From: Datnioides undecimradiatus
Lineage: Eukaryota > Chordata > Actinopteri > Lobotiformes > Datnioididae
NCBI GenBank assembly: GCA_008933995.1
Contig: WARS01000013.1
Span: forward strand, 12,721,808-12,785,807
DNA length: 64,000 nucleotides
Direction: 5' to 3'
In this document: positions 12,499 through 62,829 of the stretch, in pieces
Layout: every line of letters begins with the position of its first letter
How positions within the stretch are numbered: position 1 is the first letter of the stretch
Made by a program: the position numbers and the translations under genes
The notes under the pieces: generated by a model
What the model was told of the DNA's origin: nothing
The model's input: the letters and a program-made list of their open reading frames with translations, nothing else
Databases searched by the model: none

Positions 12499-14519
12499 GA
12501 AATCTTGCTCCATTCTGTATTGGAAAATTGGATTGCTCCAGAATAACTTGATTATAAACAGCCGCCCTCTCACTCTGGGGCGGTATCACTTAATAAAGCT
12601 AAGTGCATTGACACGCCAGCACCCACACTCATACACACACAAAGACACAAACACACACGTAGCACTGCAGATGTATATATCAGCCTATTACTTGTACCAG
12701 ATCAGCATTAAAGAAAAATATGATCTGGGACTATGACCGGGACACTTATGGATTTCATGTCAAACATCAGTCTCTAATAAGACATTATTTAGTCTGCTGG
12801 TGGCTTTGTGTGTCCGAGTATCGGCTGATAAGGATCTGAAAGCTACCAAAATTCAAATATTTCAACATTAAGCACATGAATATGCTTTCTTGAAGTCCAT
12901 TCAGTCATGTGTTGTTGCAGTGCTGCAGTATGTAAGCCAATACTGAGAACAAGAGAATGTGTTAGGTTACAGATATCAGCACAACTTGTTGTGCATGAGA
13001 TGCACTGTGAAAATAAGTGCATTTACAGCCTATGTGTGATCCTAACAAATAGTTACATAAACATTTAATGTTGCTGAAATATAGGCAGCAGCTGTAAGAT
13101 ATGTATGTTTTATGATTTATGATAAGGATCATGATTTTGAACAGGACAACAAATAGATTTTATATAAATAACATGTGAAAACAGAACATGTAACATCCTC
13201 TTTCTTTGGGCTCTGGGCTTATAGCACACTATCAGTCTCAACGGGAAATCAGTTGTTCCCTTTTATTGCATTTATTTGGGAGCTTTAGTTAAGAGTCAAA
13301 GATTACCACAGAAAAAAATCTCAACTCTTTAGAAAATATATTTCACTGTTAAAGTTAAAATGGATATATAAAAGCAGTTCAACCAAATATAGAATTACAA
13401 GACTGACACATGCATCAATATGAATATGAATCTATTACTTTATAGCCTTTATAGCCATCATTTCTTGGCATAATTAGTACTCACCTTTACTTTTGACACT
13501 TCAGGGCTTTTCATTGATTGTATTTTTGTACTTTTCCTTTCTTATGTAGCTCTTCATTCAGGACTTTGACTTACAATCTAGTCTTAGTATTGCACTTTAA
13601 CACACCTAAATGAAAAAGGGAATTTCTTCTACCGTTGATATTCTGTGGTTTAGGTAGAGTTATAAGATTTAAGTCCTCTTCCTTTGTTGCAGGACACGTG
13701 ACCAAAAACCTATGAGCATAGTATTTGTCTTAAGTCTTAACTAGTTTGAGAAGCAATGACGTAGTCACAATGAAGCTCTGTAGCTCCATCTAGTGTTCGT
13801 CTGTGGTACATGCAAGTTATTCACAGTCAAGGTGTGTCTCTCCATCACTGGCTGAGCTGCCTATTCAAAAAGGCTGCAGTGACTCAATTTGGTTAATCCC
13901 AAATAATGTGGATATATCATTGAAGTCTTTACTTTTGAGTTCAGGGGACCACATGAGGTTCAGCTATAGCCAGATGAGGTCACTTATTGAGCATATTTAG
14001 AAACAATAAAGAGCTGACCAAAGTGCTTTACTAACAATATAAATTCCAATAAAAAAAAACAACAACCCCAAAACAAAGAGATGATCATTGATAAAATCAC
14101 ACCTCAAACAGCAAATAAAATACAACCAGACTGTGTCTTATAGTTAGTTATAGATAATAAATATCAGGTATCTTTTTACTACCATGTTTGTGGCCTGTCT
14201 CTGCCATGACCCAGCAAGCAAACACTGTCTACTCAAAGAGAAATCATAGTTTTTGGAAAAATAGACACGTGACAAATCAAGCTCAGAGTCTTGAGGCCAA
14301 AGATCCATGGATATTGTCCACCTTTGTGACCTGAACCAAGATATTAGACTCAGAATCACACAGGAGAGGTAAAGGTTTGCAGAGAGCGAAGGTAAAAACA
14401 TGAGAGACAACAAGGCCATGAATGAGTGGAAATGTGCTGGTATACTGCAGGGCTGATGAGGAGAAGTCAGGACAGCTGTGCAGGTAGATGAGGGAGGTCA
14501 GGTGACAGGGAATGATGGG

Positions 14520-14610
14520 AAGAGATAAGAATACTTTATTTATCCCACAGTGGCGTTTTGCACGTTGCAGCAGCTCAAAGACAGAAGACAGAATAACACA
14601 AGTGAAAAAT
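14520..14610. repeat. Retroelement-like dispersed repeat fragment
   Basis: ATACTTTATTTATCCCACAG followed by a GCAGCAGCTCAAAGACAGAA-type stretch (14572-14587 region) resembles the conserved part of a common fish interspersed repeat. It is fragmentary and has no open frame. Confidence 0.35.
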
Positions 14611-15279
14611 AAAACAAGAGCATAAATTAGCTACTGCTGGGCAAGAGGAGGTCGCAAACACAGCACAAGAACGTATGTGAGTTGGCAGGAGTTGTGACCT
14701 CCCGTCTTTTACATCAGAATTGCAATCAAGTATGAACAGGAACAATTATGGCTCACAAGAGAAAAATATGGCCTTGTTGTTTAATTTATCTTTTGAAACC
14801 AAAACATGAATCTTAAAGCGGGTCCATCCCAGCACACTGTGGAGTTAGTCCTGGGTGATCTGAGCAGCAGGTCAATGTTTTAGCTAGCTAAGGAAAGTGA
14901 TTAAGGCCTGTGCACTTTAAAAGTGAAAGGGGAATCGCCTTACTCGCCACCTGTGTTACCAAACTCTGTGGGTCCTTTGACCATTAATCATTAATTATCT
15001 AAAGATCTAAGCCTTCCCTGGAGAGGAAACAAGCAGTGGGGATCACATTAAACACGCTGGTGCTGCTATGGTAGCCAGTAAGCTATGTAGATGATTTGTA
15101 ATGTTAAGAGAAACTTCTTGCCACGTTTGATCCAGCACTGAAGGTGGATTTACAGGATGCTGGCTCTGTCAGCGGATGTACTTAAACAGGGAACTGAGGT
15201 CTGTTACCTGTTAACTCTTTAACACAGTGCCGGAGTTATTCCTCCACTTCACTGATCATTTGAGGCCCTCCGTCTCGCC

Positions 15280-15682
15280 ATGCTCCCGGCTCAGGAGGCA
15301 GCCAAAATCTACCACACCAACTACGTCCGTAACGCCCGCGCCGTGGGCGTCTTATGGACCGTCTTCACCATTACCTTCGCCGTCATCACCGTGGTGGTGT
15401 TCATCCAGCCCTACTGGATCGGGGACAGCGTCAACACGCCGCAGGCCGGATACTTCGGCCTCTTCCATTACTGCATCGGGAACGCGCTCACCTCTGAGCT
15501 CACCTGCAAAGGGAGCGCGCTGGACTTCGGCTCCATCCCGTCCGGCGCCTTCAAGACGGCCATGTTCTTCGTGGGCATCTCCATGCTGCTGGTGGTGGGC
15601 AGCATCGTCTGCTTCAGCCTCTTCTTCTTCTGCAACGCAGGGAGCGTCTACAAGATCTGCGCCTGGATGCAGCTGGCCTCCA
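15280..15682 (+). CDS. lhfpl5: lhfpl5 coding exon 1
   Basis: Encodes residues 1-134 plus one base of a Ser codon (A|GC), covering helices 1 and 2 and the start of helix 3. It ends at a GTGAGC donor at 15683. Read-through past the donor would give an unrelated tail that stops at 15768. Confidence 0.95.
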
Positions 15683-18600
15683 GTGAGCTCCAGACTCTAA
15701 AGCTTGTTCTAGCTGCACTTACGGAAGTTACTGTCAAAGTTATTTCTAAAAGAAGCTTTTACAGTTAATTTGATTGGTATAAAAAGATGTGAGTATTTAA
15801 TCTCACATTAATTTCTCGAATAACATTAAATATAGCTTATTAGCATTATAATCCCTTCTATAGATATAAACTATTTCATATGCAAAACACAGTGCAATAA
15901 AAAAAACTAAAACCTTTCTAGGAATCAAGAACAATAATTAGGTTTCAACTCAATTCTTTTAAATAATGAGCTGTATTTGTATCTAATTACTTCTTCTGTC
16001 TGCATGCAGGGCATACTTTCTGTACACTACCACACTAAAGAGGACCTTAAGACTACAATAACACTACACCTGTGCCATTTTCCCTAATGTTAATGTAGAA
16101 TTCTTAACTTCAAAGAGACACAAAGATGTAGGTAATCAGACTTTATTCAGTCTAACTAATAAATAATCAAGATACATCTATGTGAAAATAAGTATACTGT
16201 AAATTTAGGTCACAGGAGGTTATTTTAAAACATTGTAATTTTCCTGTATACAATCTGAACTTGTAATTAGTGTGTCAGTGGAATAAAAAGAAAGAATTCC
16301 CTCTCAAAAGTGATTAAGGAATAATTAGGCATAAAATAAAAATGCTCAAGTAACACACAACTTAAAATTGTCTAGAATTACAGCACCTGTACAGATATAC
16401 TTACTTTCCACGACTGGTTAGAAAGACACATCAGTAATTAAAACCTGTTGTCAGGACATCTGACTCACAAAATCAAAGGCCCTTCAAAAGACTCACACAG
16501 AAATACAAGAAAACTCATGCACGCAGGCAGGTAAGATCAAACAGAAGTAAAACAGAGACTCTGTCATGTACAATTTAAGGGCTAACAAGACTGTCCATGA
16601 AAGACAAAGTTTACACGCAGAAGTGAAACCTGATTCTGTTTTTGAAACATGAGACGTTTGTGAACAGATGTATCTGCACGGGAAAAGACAAGCCTGTAAT
16701 GAAACAATGAGATTAACCTGGGGGTGTGCTGTTACACTTTCACCTCACTCCCTCCTTATGCCCCTCACACATGCACCGTTATGAAAGCCAGGCTTTTTAT
16801 GTCTGTACATAACTTTCACACATAATATGGCTATATTTTGAACCTATTCAAGCATCTATACTAGTTATTTCTATATATGTATATTACTCTCACAGTCATT
16901 TTAGAATCCATCCTAGCCTCCAAATTAGTGGGAAATGTTTACTTTGGGAGAAGACTGTAGTTGTTTTGCCAATGATTTTCCTTTGAAAGATGCCAGATAG
17001 AGTTATAGAGTCATAGTTAGAAGGTGTTGTTATTAGTGGGGGGCCATTAATACTTTCCACATATTAGCTTTAGGAAATAATTTATTTCTCAGAATTAGCC
17101 CAAGTAAAAACATATGTCTTTTGCTTTGATAAAGTAAGTTAACTAGAATTAACTCAATCTGTGGTTTACTAGAGTAAAAACAATAAAAGTGAAGGGGTAA
17201 TTCAATAAACTTTTGTCCATTAGGTTTGATAATGTATGTAATCATAAATTCCTTAGGACAGTTAACTCCCTGATGAGAGTTGATGATTATCTATTTTAAA
17301 ATGGCAAGGACTTCATTTAAACTGTGCATGACACCTTTGAGTCAGTGAAGGTGAAGGGGTGTGTGAGGCTCAGAAAGTGAAAGTGAAGCGTGTGTTTGTG
17401 CGCTAACATTTCACTTCGTCACCTGATGCTTCACATGCCTCTACACGCTGAGGTGAAAGGCACGAAGCCGGGTGTCTGTCTGCAGAGTTAATAATGGATG
17501 AACAAGTTCATCGTTCTGGAGTTGAGATGCTCTCCCTGGAGTTGCTAGGCAACTTGCCTGTGTGTGTGTATGTGTACCTGAATGAGTGGAGTGTATGTAT
17601 TAGATTTCTCTGGTGGCTTCCCTGTCTTGTTTGTTGTTTCAACAGTGGAGGTGGAGAAGTTGGTTGCTCTTTTACTGGTGAACATGTCCTTATGTCAAAC
17701 ACAGTTAATGGTAGAGAAAATGGTTAATGGTACTTCAGCAAAAGTACCATTAGCACTCTGTAAAAAAAACTCCCATTAAAAGGTAAAGGTCTACACTGAA
17801 GATGTAACTGAAGTAAAAATATGTAAGTATAATCAGGAGGTAAAAGTACTTAATGAGGAAAAGTGGCCTCTGCAGTTTTTCTTGTGTGCATTAATATTAT
17901 GTGTACAGTCACAAGTAACTGAAACTGCCAGGTAAATGTAATGAAGTAAACAAATTTTCTTTTGAGCTGTGCTCAGTAATGAAGTGGTGTTAAAATACTT
18001 AATACATCAAATTTGAACTTGAGTAAATGTACTTACTTACTTTCCACCACTGAGCACAGTGAAATTCCACAGGTTTTCATCAAGTACCCTGAGGGTTTGT
18101 GTATTTTAATAAACTAACAGCTCAGACATTGTTTTCAAAATGAAAGACTGCTGATGGAAGTTTGGCACCTGTGATTCCTTCCCTCTCTCTTAGGCACATG
18201 CATGGTGATTGGCTGTATGATCTATCCTGATGGCTGGGACTCAGAGCAGGTGAAGCGCATGTGTGGCCAGCGAACTGATAAGTACACCCTGGGCAACTGC
18301 ACGGTGCGCTGGGCCTACATCCTGGCCATCATCAGCATCATGGACTCACTCATCCTCTCCTTGGTGGCCTTCAGCCTGGGCAGTCGGCAGGACAAGTTGC
18401 TGCCCGAGGACTTCCAGGTGGAGGAGAAAGGTACCTGAGTGAAGCCAGACAGTAGCACTGACAGTACAATGCAAACAATGCATTAGAAAAGAAAACAATG
18501 GAGATAGTAGGAAGATGTTAAAAGATGTACAAGATGTAAAGATTAACAGCATTTGGCTGGGTAGCCTTGAAATCAGAATAAACCTTTTAGCCACGCTAGT

Positions 18601-19139
18601 TGCATGCCAGTTGTTGAATAGATTGTACATTCATAGTCCACAGAAGATGAATCCAAGTGGCTTTGGTGATACTCTGCCTCTAGGTATTTTTATTCTAGAT
18701 GTTTTTCCCAGATGTAGTGCTACCATGAAATGACATTCTGTGTGAAATATTGTGACAAGTATTGGATGGACTGCTAATAGTTTTTCTACAGATAATCTAG
18801 TTTCCATGAGGATTAATTCTTACGATTAAAGTGATCATCTTACTTTTAGTCTAGTGCTACCAGCAGGTCAGACATTTTACTTAATTGGTAAAATGTCAAC
18901 ATTTACTGGATGGACTGGCAGCACATTTTCTGCTGATATCCATGTTTTTGCAATTTAAATGACTGAGGTGATCCCTTTACATTTTTAGGTTAAGGTGGCT
19001 GCAGATTCTTTAGTTTTATTTTATAGCAGGTTTATAAAATGCACCTGCGTTTCTAACATAATGACACATAGCTTGTCATCATCTGAATTTCTCTTCTTAG
19101 TGGGCTCATGTTTTTCTCTCTACCACAGATAACGCCTAG
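15280..19139 (+). CDS. lhfpl5: LHFPL tetraspan subfamily member 5 (TMHS), complete coding region in three exons
   Basis: Joined exons 15280-15682, 18194-18430 and 19129-19139 give 651 nt, 216 aa. LHFPL5/TMHS is a subunit of the hair-cell mechanotransduction complex that links protocadherin-15 to the TMC channel at stereocilia tips; human defects cause deafness DFNB67. Four hydrophobic segments are visible at about residues 22-43, 92-117, 126-146 and 174-196. Family landmarks are [17 protein letters not shown] at the N terminus, [20 protein letters not shown] in the first loop, YKICAWMQ in helix 3, and MCG..TDKYTLG plus RQDKLLP near the C terminus. Human LHFPL5 is 219 aa and starts two or three residues further upstream (M-V-K-L-L-P); here the ATG sits directly before L-P-A-Q, with G at -3. 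The first exon is strikingly GC-rich at third codon positions. The gene is convergent with srpk1. Confidence 0.96.
15683..18193 (+). other. lhfpl5: lhfpl5 intron 1
   Basis: A 2.5-kb intron with a GTGAGC donor and a TCTCTCTTAG acceptor. It is AT-rich with no other recognisable exon. Its last third contains a dispersed repeat. Confidence 0.85.
17730..18056. repeat. Teleost AAGTACTT-type non-autonomous repeat (MITE-like remnant)
   Basis: Recurrent GTAACTGAAGTAAAA, GTAAAAGTACTTAATG and the ending GTACTTACTTACTTTCCACC (about 18028-18047) are typical of a very common teleost interspersed repeat. It is degenerate, has no coding capacity, and the left end is not resolved. Confidence 0.5.
18194..18430 (+). 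CDS. lhfpl5: lhfpl5 coding exon 2
   Basis: Encodes residues 135-213 (the end of helix 3, second loop, helix 4 and most of the C-terminal tail). It uses the acceptor CTCTTAG and an atypical GTACCT donor at 18431. If the donor is skipped the frame ends after Gly-Thr at a TGA at 18436-18438. Confidence 0.94.
19129..19139 (+). CDS. lhfpl5: lhfpl5 coding exon 3 (last codons)
   Basis: Acceptor TACCACAG followed by ATAACGCCTAG completes G|AT and gives the C terminus D-N-A and a stop. This phase is the only one that joins exon 2 correctly. The remainder of the exon is 3' UTR. Confidence 0.75.
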
Positions 19140-19526
19140 GCCCCCTATGGACAGCTGAGTGAAGAGATGGACTTATCTTGGAGTACCACTGACTGGAGGG
19201 ATTCACATGTATTGTGAAGCTTCAGGACAGTTAATTACAATCTAAAAATAACTAATGAGAAGTTCATCCAGTCCTTGAAACACTGTCAGCTTGTTAACAC
19301 TGTCCACCCCAGATCTAACTGTGATGAATTCTGGACGTTACTTTGGTTAGTCAAACACTCTGCACTAAAAATGTAAAATAAGCATATGAGTTGCAGCGTC
19401 AGCATGATGCTTTGAACAAGTGTTTATGGCTGGACATCTTACACTAATAAGCTTTAAAGTGTCCTTAAAATTGACATAAAAAAATAATATAAAAGATCTT
19501 GAATCATGGATCTGTCTGTAGTTTAC

Positions 19527-19580
<54 letters not shown>

Positions 19581-19690
19581 CTTTTGTATACCCAGGTGAT
19601 GCATCACATTAAGGGTGTGTTGATACAGAATCTTTAGGGAAATATAGCTATGCATGTTTATGTGTGAAACAATAGGAAGTAGCGGGTTAT
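19140..19690 (+). other. lhfpl5: Probable lhfpl5 3' UTR and gap to the convergent srpk1 end
   Basis: AT-rich sequence follows the stop codon. No canonical AATAAA is seen on the plus strand before the CA repeat; AATATA near 19487 is a possible variant signal. The exact 3' end is unknown. Confidence 0.4.
19529..19578. repeat. (CA)n microsatellite
   Basis: A pure CA run of about 24 units between the 3' ends of the convergent lhfpl5 and srpk1 genes. Confidence 0.95.
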
Positions 19691-19725
19691 GAGGCAAATA
19701 CAAACTAATTCAGTTTTGAAAAATG

Positions 19726-19731
19726 TTTATT
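19726..19731 (-). terminator. srpk1: Candidate srpk1 polyadenylation signal
   Basis: TTTATT on the plus strand is AATAAA for the minus-strand srpk1 transcript, about 1.25 kb downstream of its stop. It would place the srpk1 mRNA end near 19.71 kb. Confidence 0.5.
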
Positions 19732-20983
19732 CTTATTACCTACAGGAAAAAAAAGATCAAATGAAGAGGGGAGACATGGACAAAAGGAGACTTTGTAGAA
19801 AAACAAGCAAAATGGTTTCGAGGGGGACTCAAAGCATTGTTACAGCATTTGTTTTAGTACAATCTGGGGTTGTTTTTTTAAATCCTCCATGTGCAGTGGA
19901 AACAAAGCATTAACCTTCATACAACTTGAAGTCAGATGAACATTCTTTGAGGCATTTCTAGGTAATGGAAAACAAAAATGCTAAAACGTCTCAGCTCCTG
20001 CCTTCAGTCTGCGCTGCTGACAGTCTCTTCTAGGATCTGTGCAAAGAAGGAGAGACTAAAGGCCAAGTCTTTGGTACACTGTACTCTGGACACGTGTTTG
20101 ACTGTTAATGTGAGAACTGATACACCAAGTGATCCAGCCGTTTTCCACATTAAGTAGACGGAATCTGAATGTTTGCAACATTATATTGTCCCAAGAGCTT
20201 TTTAAGGACTTGATATAATAAAAAAAAAACAATACTGAGTCTCAGGTGTGCAGTATTTAAATGTATGAATGCTTCCTAATCATGTGTTTCTGCCTGTATA
20301 CAAATGTACAAAAGTTTTTTTTTTGTTTTTTTTTTAAAGGATACAGCTAAGATCATTATCAGTGTTATTAGTCTCTGATCATGCCAATACCGGTTAACAT
20401 TACACAGTTATTGATTCTGACCACTTAGCACACATTTGTCAGCCAAAGGCATAAAAGCTGGAACAGTTAACATGATGCCCTGCAAACAAGAGACAGATTT
20501 GGCTTCTCAACTATCCAAACAGTGTGCAGTTTTGATGCCAATATTTATATTTCTGCCAACATCCTGCCTTCTTCTGTAGGTAGGTTGCAGAGTCCAACTA
20601 TCTACAGCTAAAAATACAGAAAATAAGGTAGTGCAGAGCAAGAGCCAGCATCAGAAAAACAAAAGAGAAAGAATATAACAAGTGCTAAGCAGCCAGTAAA
20701 AAAAAAAAAAAATCATAAATAGGGATAAGACCAAGAGTTCCTTCTATCACCAGTGTAATCCAAAAGAGGACCAAGACTCAGCAGCAGTCTATTTTCTTGT
20801 TGTATTCATGAAGGTGTGTGTAGGTGGCCTCTGAGAGCCATGACAGGAGAATGCAGGCACGATGCAGTCACGGGGTCTTGCATACGTGAATGTGTTTTTT
20901 AACTGCGTGTTTTCAAGCACAGGATCTTCAAACCTTATTTATCCATTCACAATATGGAGAGTGGAGGTATGCACGGATAGCCT
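19732..20983 (-). other. srpk1: Probable srpk1 3' UTR
   Basis: Non-coding AT-rich sequence from the srpk1 stop to the candidate AATAAA. It contains A/T homopolymer runs (about 20220, 20317-20336 and 20698-20712). No exon is recognised on either strand. Confidence 0.5.
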
Positions 20984-41894
<20,911 letters not shown>

Positions 41895-42010
41895 GCTGTT
41901 AACCAGTCAGGAGATGTGCTGCGTTCACGAGCGGTGGGAAATGTGGAAACTCTAAAGTGCGCGGAAATGAACGAGCCAACAGTGTCTAGTTTAGTGGGCG
42001 GGGTATATGG
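41895..42010 (-). promoter_or_regulatory. srpk1: srpk1 5' UTR and proximal promoter
   Basis: CpG-containing sequence upstream of the ATG, with a GC box GGGCGGGG at 41996-42003. The transcription start was not determined; the island is modest compared with that of mapk14. Confidence 0.45.
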
Positions 42011-42751
42011 AAACTGTCAACAACAGATATTTTATGGCGATCAAATGCAAACATTTATTAGAAAGTTACAGTTTTGTCATTTTTTGTATATCTCATATTT
42101 CCATCTATTTATGTAACCCCAGCAAAGCAGCGTTCTGATGCTTTTACGCTCTAAGTCAGTGTTTATACTATTACCCTAAAAGAAAACACAAAAGAAAGGG
42201 GCTTCTATAACTAAGAGTCGTACCATATTGGAGGAAAGAGCCCATAAGGATCCTGAGTGCACCAGAGAAAAAGATCAAAGCAGCCATCAGTCTGTGAGGA
42301 CTATCTCACTGGGAAAAAGTCTCCGGATAATTGTCTCAGAACAGGCCAATAAAGTATTTTAAGGATACAATTCATTTTTTAAATTACTTTAATTCAGCTT
42401 GGACCTGACAACTAGCGACAACATTTAGACTGTTGTATTAATATATTTTATTAACGTTGAGGAGTGGGAACTAACCTCTGTGTGTATGGCTACAAGTCTC
42501 CATACTTGTCGCATGTTTTTGACTCTCTAATCAGGTAATTTTACACTATCAACAGACTGAAGATCAATTTTATCAAAAATGAGTAAGCTCTTTTCTTTTT
42601 TCCTGTCTTTTTCCCCATAGGTTGGTCATCCTACACGCTGGCTGAGGGTTTTCTCTCCTTGGCGCTGTGCTGCCACCTTGTGGTGGCACATTAACAGCTG
42701 AACCTCACCACAACAGACTGCACACTGTTAAGGGTTTGAAAAATAGTAGCC

Positions 42752-42757
42752 TTTATT
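42752..42757 (-). terminator. mapk14: Candidate mapk14 polyadenylation signal
   Basis: TTTATT on the plus strand is AATAAA in the mapk14 sense, about 2.1 kb past the stop. It places the mRNA end near 42.73 kb, only about 0.7 kb from the srpk1 start region. Confidence 0.5.
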
Positions 42758-44845
42758 TTCTAGTGGTGGTATTTACAGGTGGTGTGGCCTGCTGTCTTGG
42801 TACATGTGGTCAAGAACATAGTAAAAACATATGAACACATTTCAGGCAAAGAAAGTCGAACCAAAATTAACTACTGACATTTGGATATGGACAAGATAAA
42901 TAATCTAAGGTTATGCAGTTCCTTTTAAAAACTACAATGTGGCTTCAGCATTACCCTTCAGCATCCAGTGAGTAAACGTACACTCTTTGCCACAAACATG
43001 TGCCCTGCTTATTATTCAAATGAATGACAAATATAATTCTAGCATTCCTCAAAAAACAATCAATATCACAGAATTGCAGAATAACATCAAATTCGATTTA
43101 ACACACAAAGAATAAAATAAAAATACTTAGAAAGCACTACATGAAAACGGGCAGTTTTGAAATGAAACTGTGAAGACGCCGATGTTGTTTGGTTGACTTT
43201 AGCCAGAGCAACTGTGTATATAGCTTGTATTTCACATGGCAATGAAATCTGACTCCTAAAATGGTTTCCATAGAGAAAAAAACATTGTGTTATTGTTTGT
43301 AGTACACTTGAGGGCTAGGATTCTACTATTTAGTGGTTTGTATGTCAATGCAAATGTTAACATAATAAATATTTTGCTTGGATTTCTGCACATTTTCTAT
43401 TGAAATTCTTTGAAAATAGGATACTTTAGGAGGGCAGTTTCTCAGGGAACACAAACATAAATAAATGTTTAAGAACAGCTTTCTACTCAAAACAAATGAA
43501 CTGAAACAAATGCAAAATGCTGAATGAGCTGAGTTGATCGAACTGATATTGAAACTATATAGTTTATATTATTGGCTCTGATACACAAGCTGTAACTGCA
43601 GTCACCATGGCTTGAGTGACAGTTGAGATTATTGATGATACATTTGGTTTCTGATACAGTAAGCTCTCCATAAATAATAAAAAGAACCTTAAATTCTGAC
43701 AAATAATATTCTCTTTAACAACGATATACAAACAACATAAAGGATCATAAATATGGGGCAGACTGAAGCCCCCAACATTCAATAAACATTAATAGTACTG
43801 TGTTTTCTAAATGCAATATGATTAAAGTACATTGTCAGTTGGTGTTGTGGAGGGACACATCACATTTCAACAAACAATAAGCCAAATCTGGCTTAATCAT
43901 GCGTATGTGGTACTGTAGGTTGTGATAATGGTGATAGAAGCAACCAATCAGAAGTGCTTGAGACACAAATTGATATGTAAAGGAGCGGAAACAAATGTAC
44001 AAAAGTAAAGTCGGTGAAATGGGTACATAAGCCAAGTCTCTCATATTTTGGTTATAAAAGGTACTGTAAGCCTTCAAAAATCCAACACTAAGAAATAAGA
44101 ATCCTTGAATTTTCCAGGTTAAGGTAAATATTTCACATAATTTAACCTATCCTATACATTGTATTAAATTACATACAATCTCTTTTTCTAATGCCATTTT
44201 AGGCTAAACTCTAGGCATAAAATTCATACTGTCAAAGGGGTTGACCAAGGTGTGACTCAGCAATTATGAATTACACAAATACAGTAACTGGTCTGAGTGA
44301 AGTACTTATGTACAAATACTGCCATATTTACACAGTTCTATGCATTGATAAAAATAATTGTAATATGTGGAGAAGAGATAAACTTGAGACACACCTCAGT
44401 TTGAAACTTTTCAGTTTCTGTCCTATAAGACTAATTACTGACTAAGAAGTACAATTTTATAAAATACGTATAAGCAGTTCAATTTCTGCAATTTGCTTTA
44501 AAGATACTGACTTGTAGTTTTCAGTTTTCTGATTTAAAGAACTGACAGATATAAACAATGAATGTTTGAGGTAAAAACTCAATAAAAATAAAAAAGGATG
44601 AAAGTCTGCCTCAGCGCGTTGCAATGCAGAATAACAAAAACGGTAAAAATGGGGGACGGAAGGAACAGGATGTCAAGTTTTATCCCTGATGTTGCAGCGT
44701 CCCCCAGAGATGAATGACGGCAGGCACTTGAATGTCATGGTTGTGCAAGTGTGAGGAAAGTGGTGGATAGTCACATGAGACTGATAGTCCTTAAAGAGTG
44801 TTTCTTGGAAAACAATAGATGGAAGAAAAAGGCGTCTCCTCATCC
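42758..44845 (-). other. mapk14: Probable mapk14 3' UTR
   Basis: About 2.1 kb of AT-rich non-coding sequence between the mapk14 stop and the candidate polyadenylation signal. Several other A/T-rich motifs could act as earlier signals. Short frames here lack similarity to known proteins. Confidence 0.5.
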
Positions 44846-62820
<17,975 letters not shown>

Positions 62821-62829
62821 AATCACGCG

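Larger units (their letters stand above)
7421..15220. other. Intergenic region between divergent kif21b-like and lhfpl5 genes
   Basis: About 7.8 kb without a recognisable coding exon on either strand. It contains microsatellites (9234, 9896, 12459), an AT-rich patch at 8190-8235 with three copies of an AAAATATATTA-type word, remnants of dispersed repeats near 11.6-11.8 and 14.5 kb, and the CpG-rich block at 8.3-8.6 kb. Frames of up to about 170 codons here cross simple repeats or lack any family similarity. Confidence 0.6.

Noticed and set aside
15227..15700. A 157-codon plus-strand frame rich in Ser, Pro and Ala
   Set aside because: It overlaps lhfpl5 exon 1 in another frame; its composition is a by-product of the high GC of the real gene.
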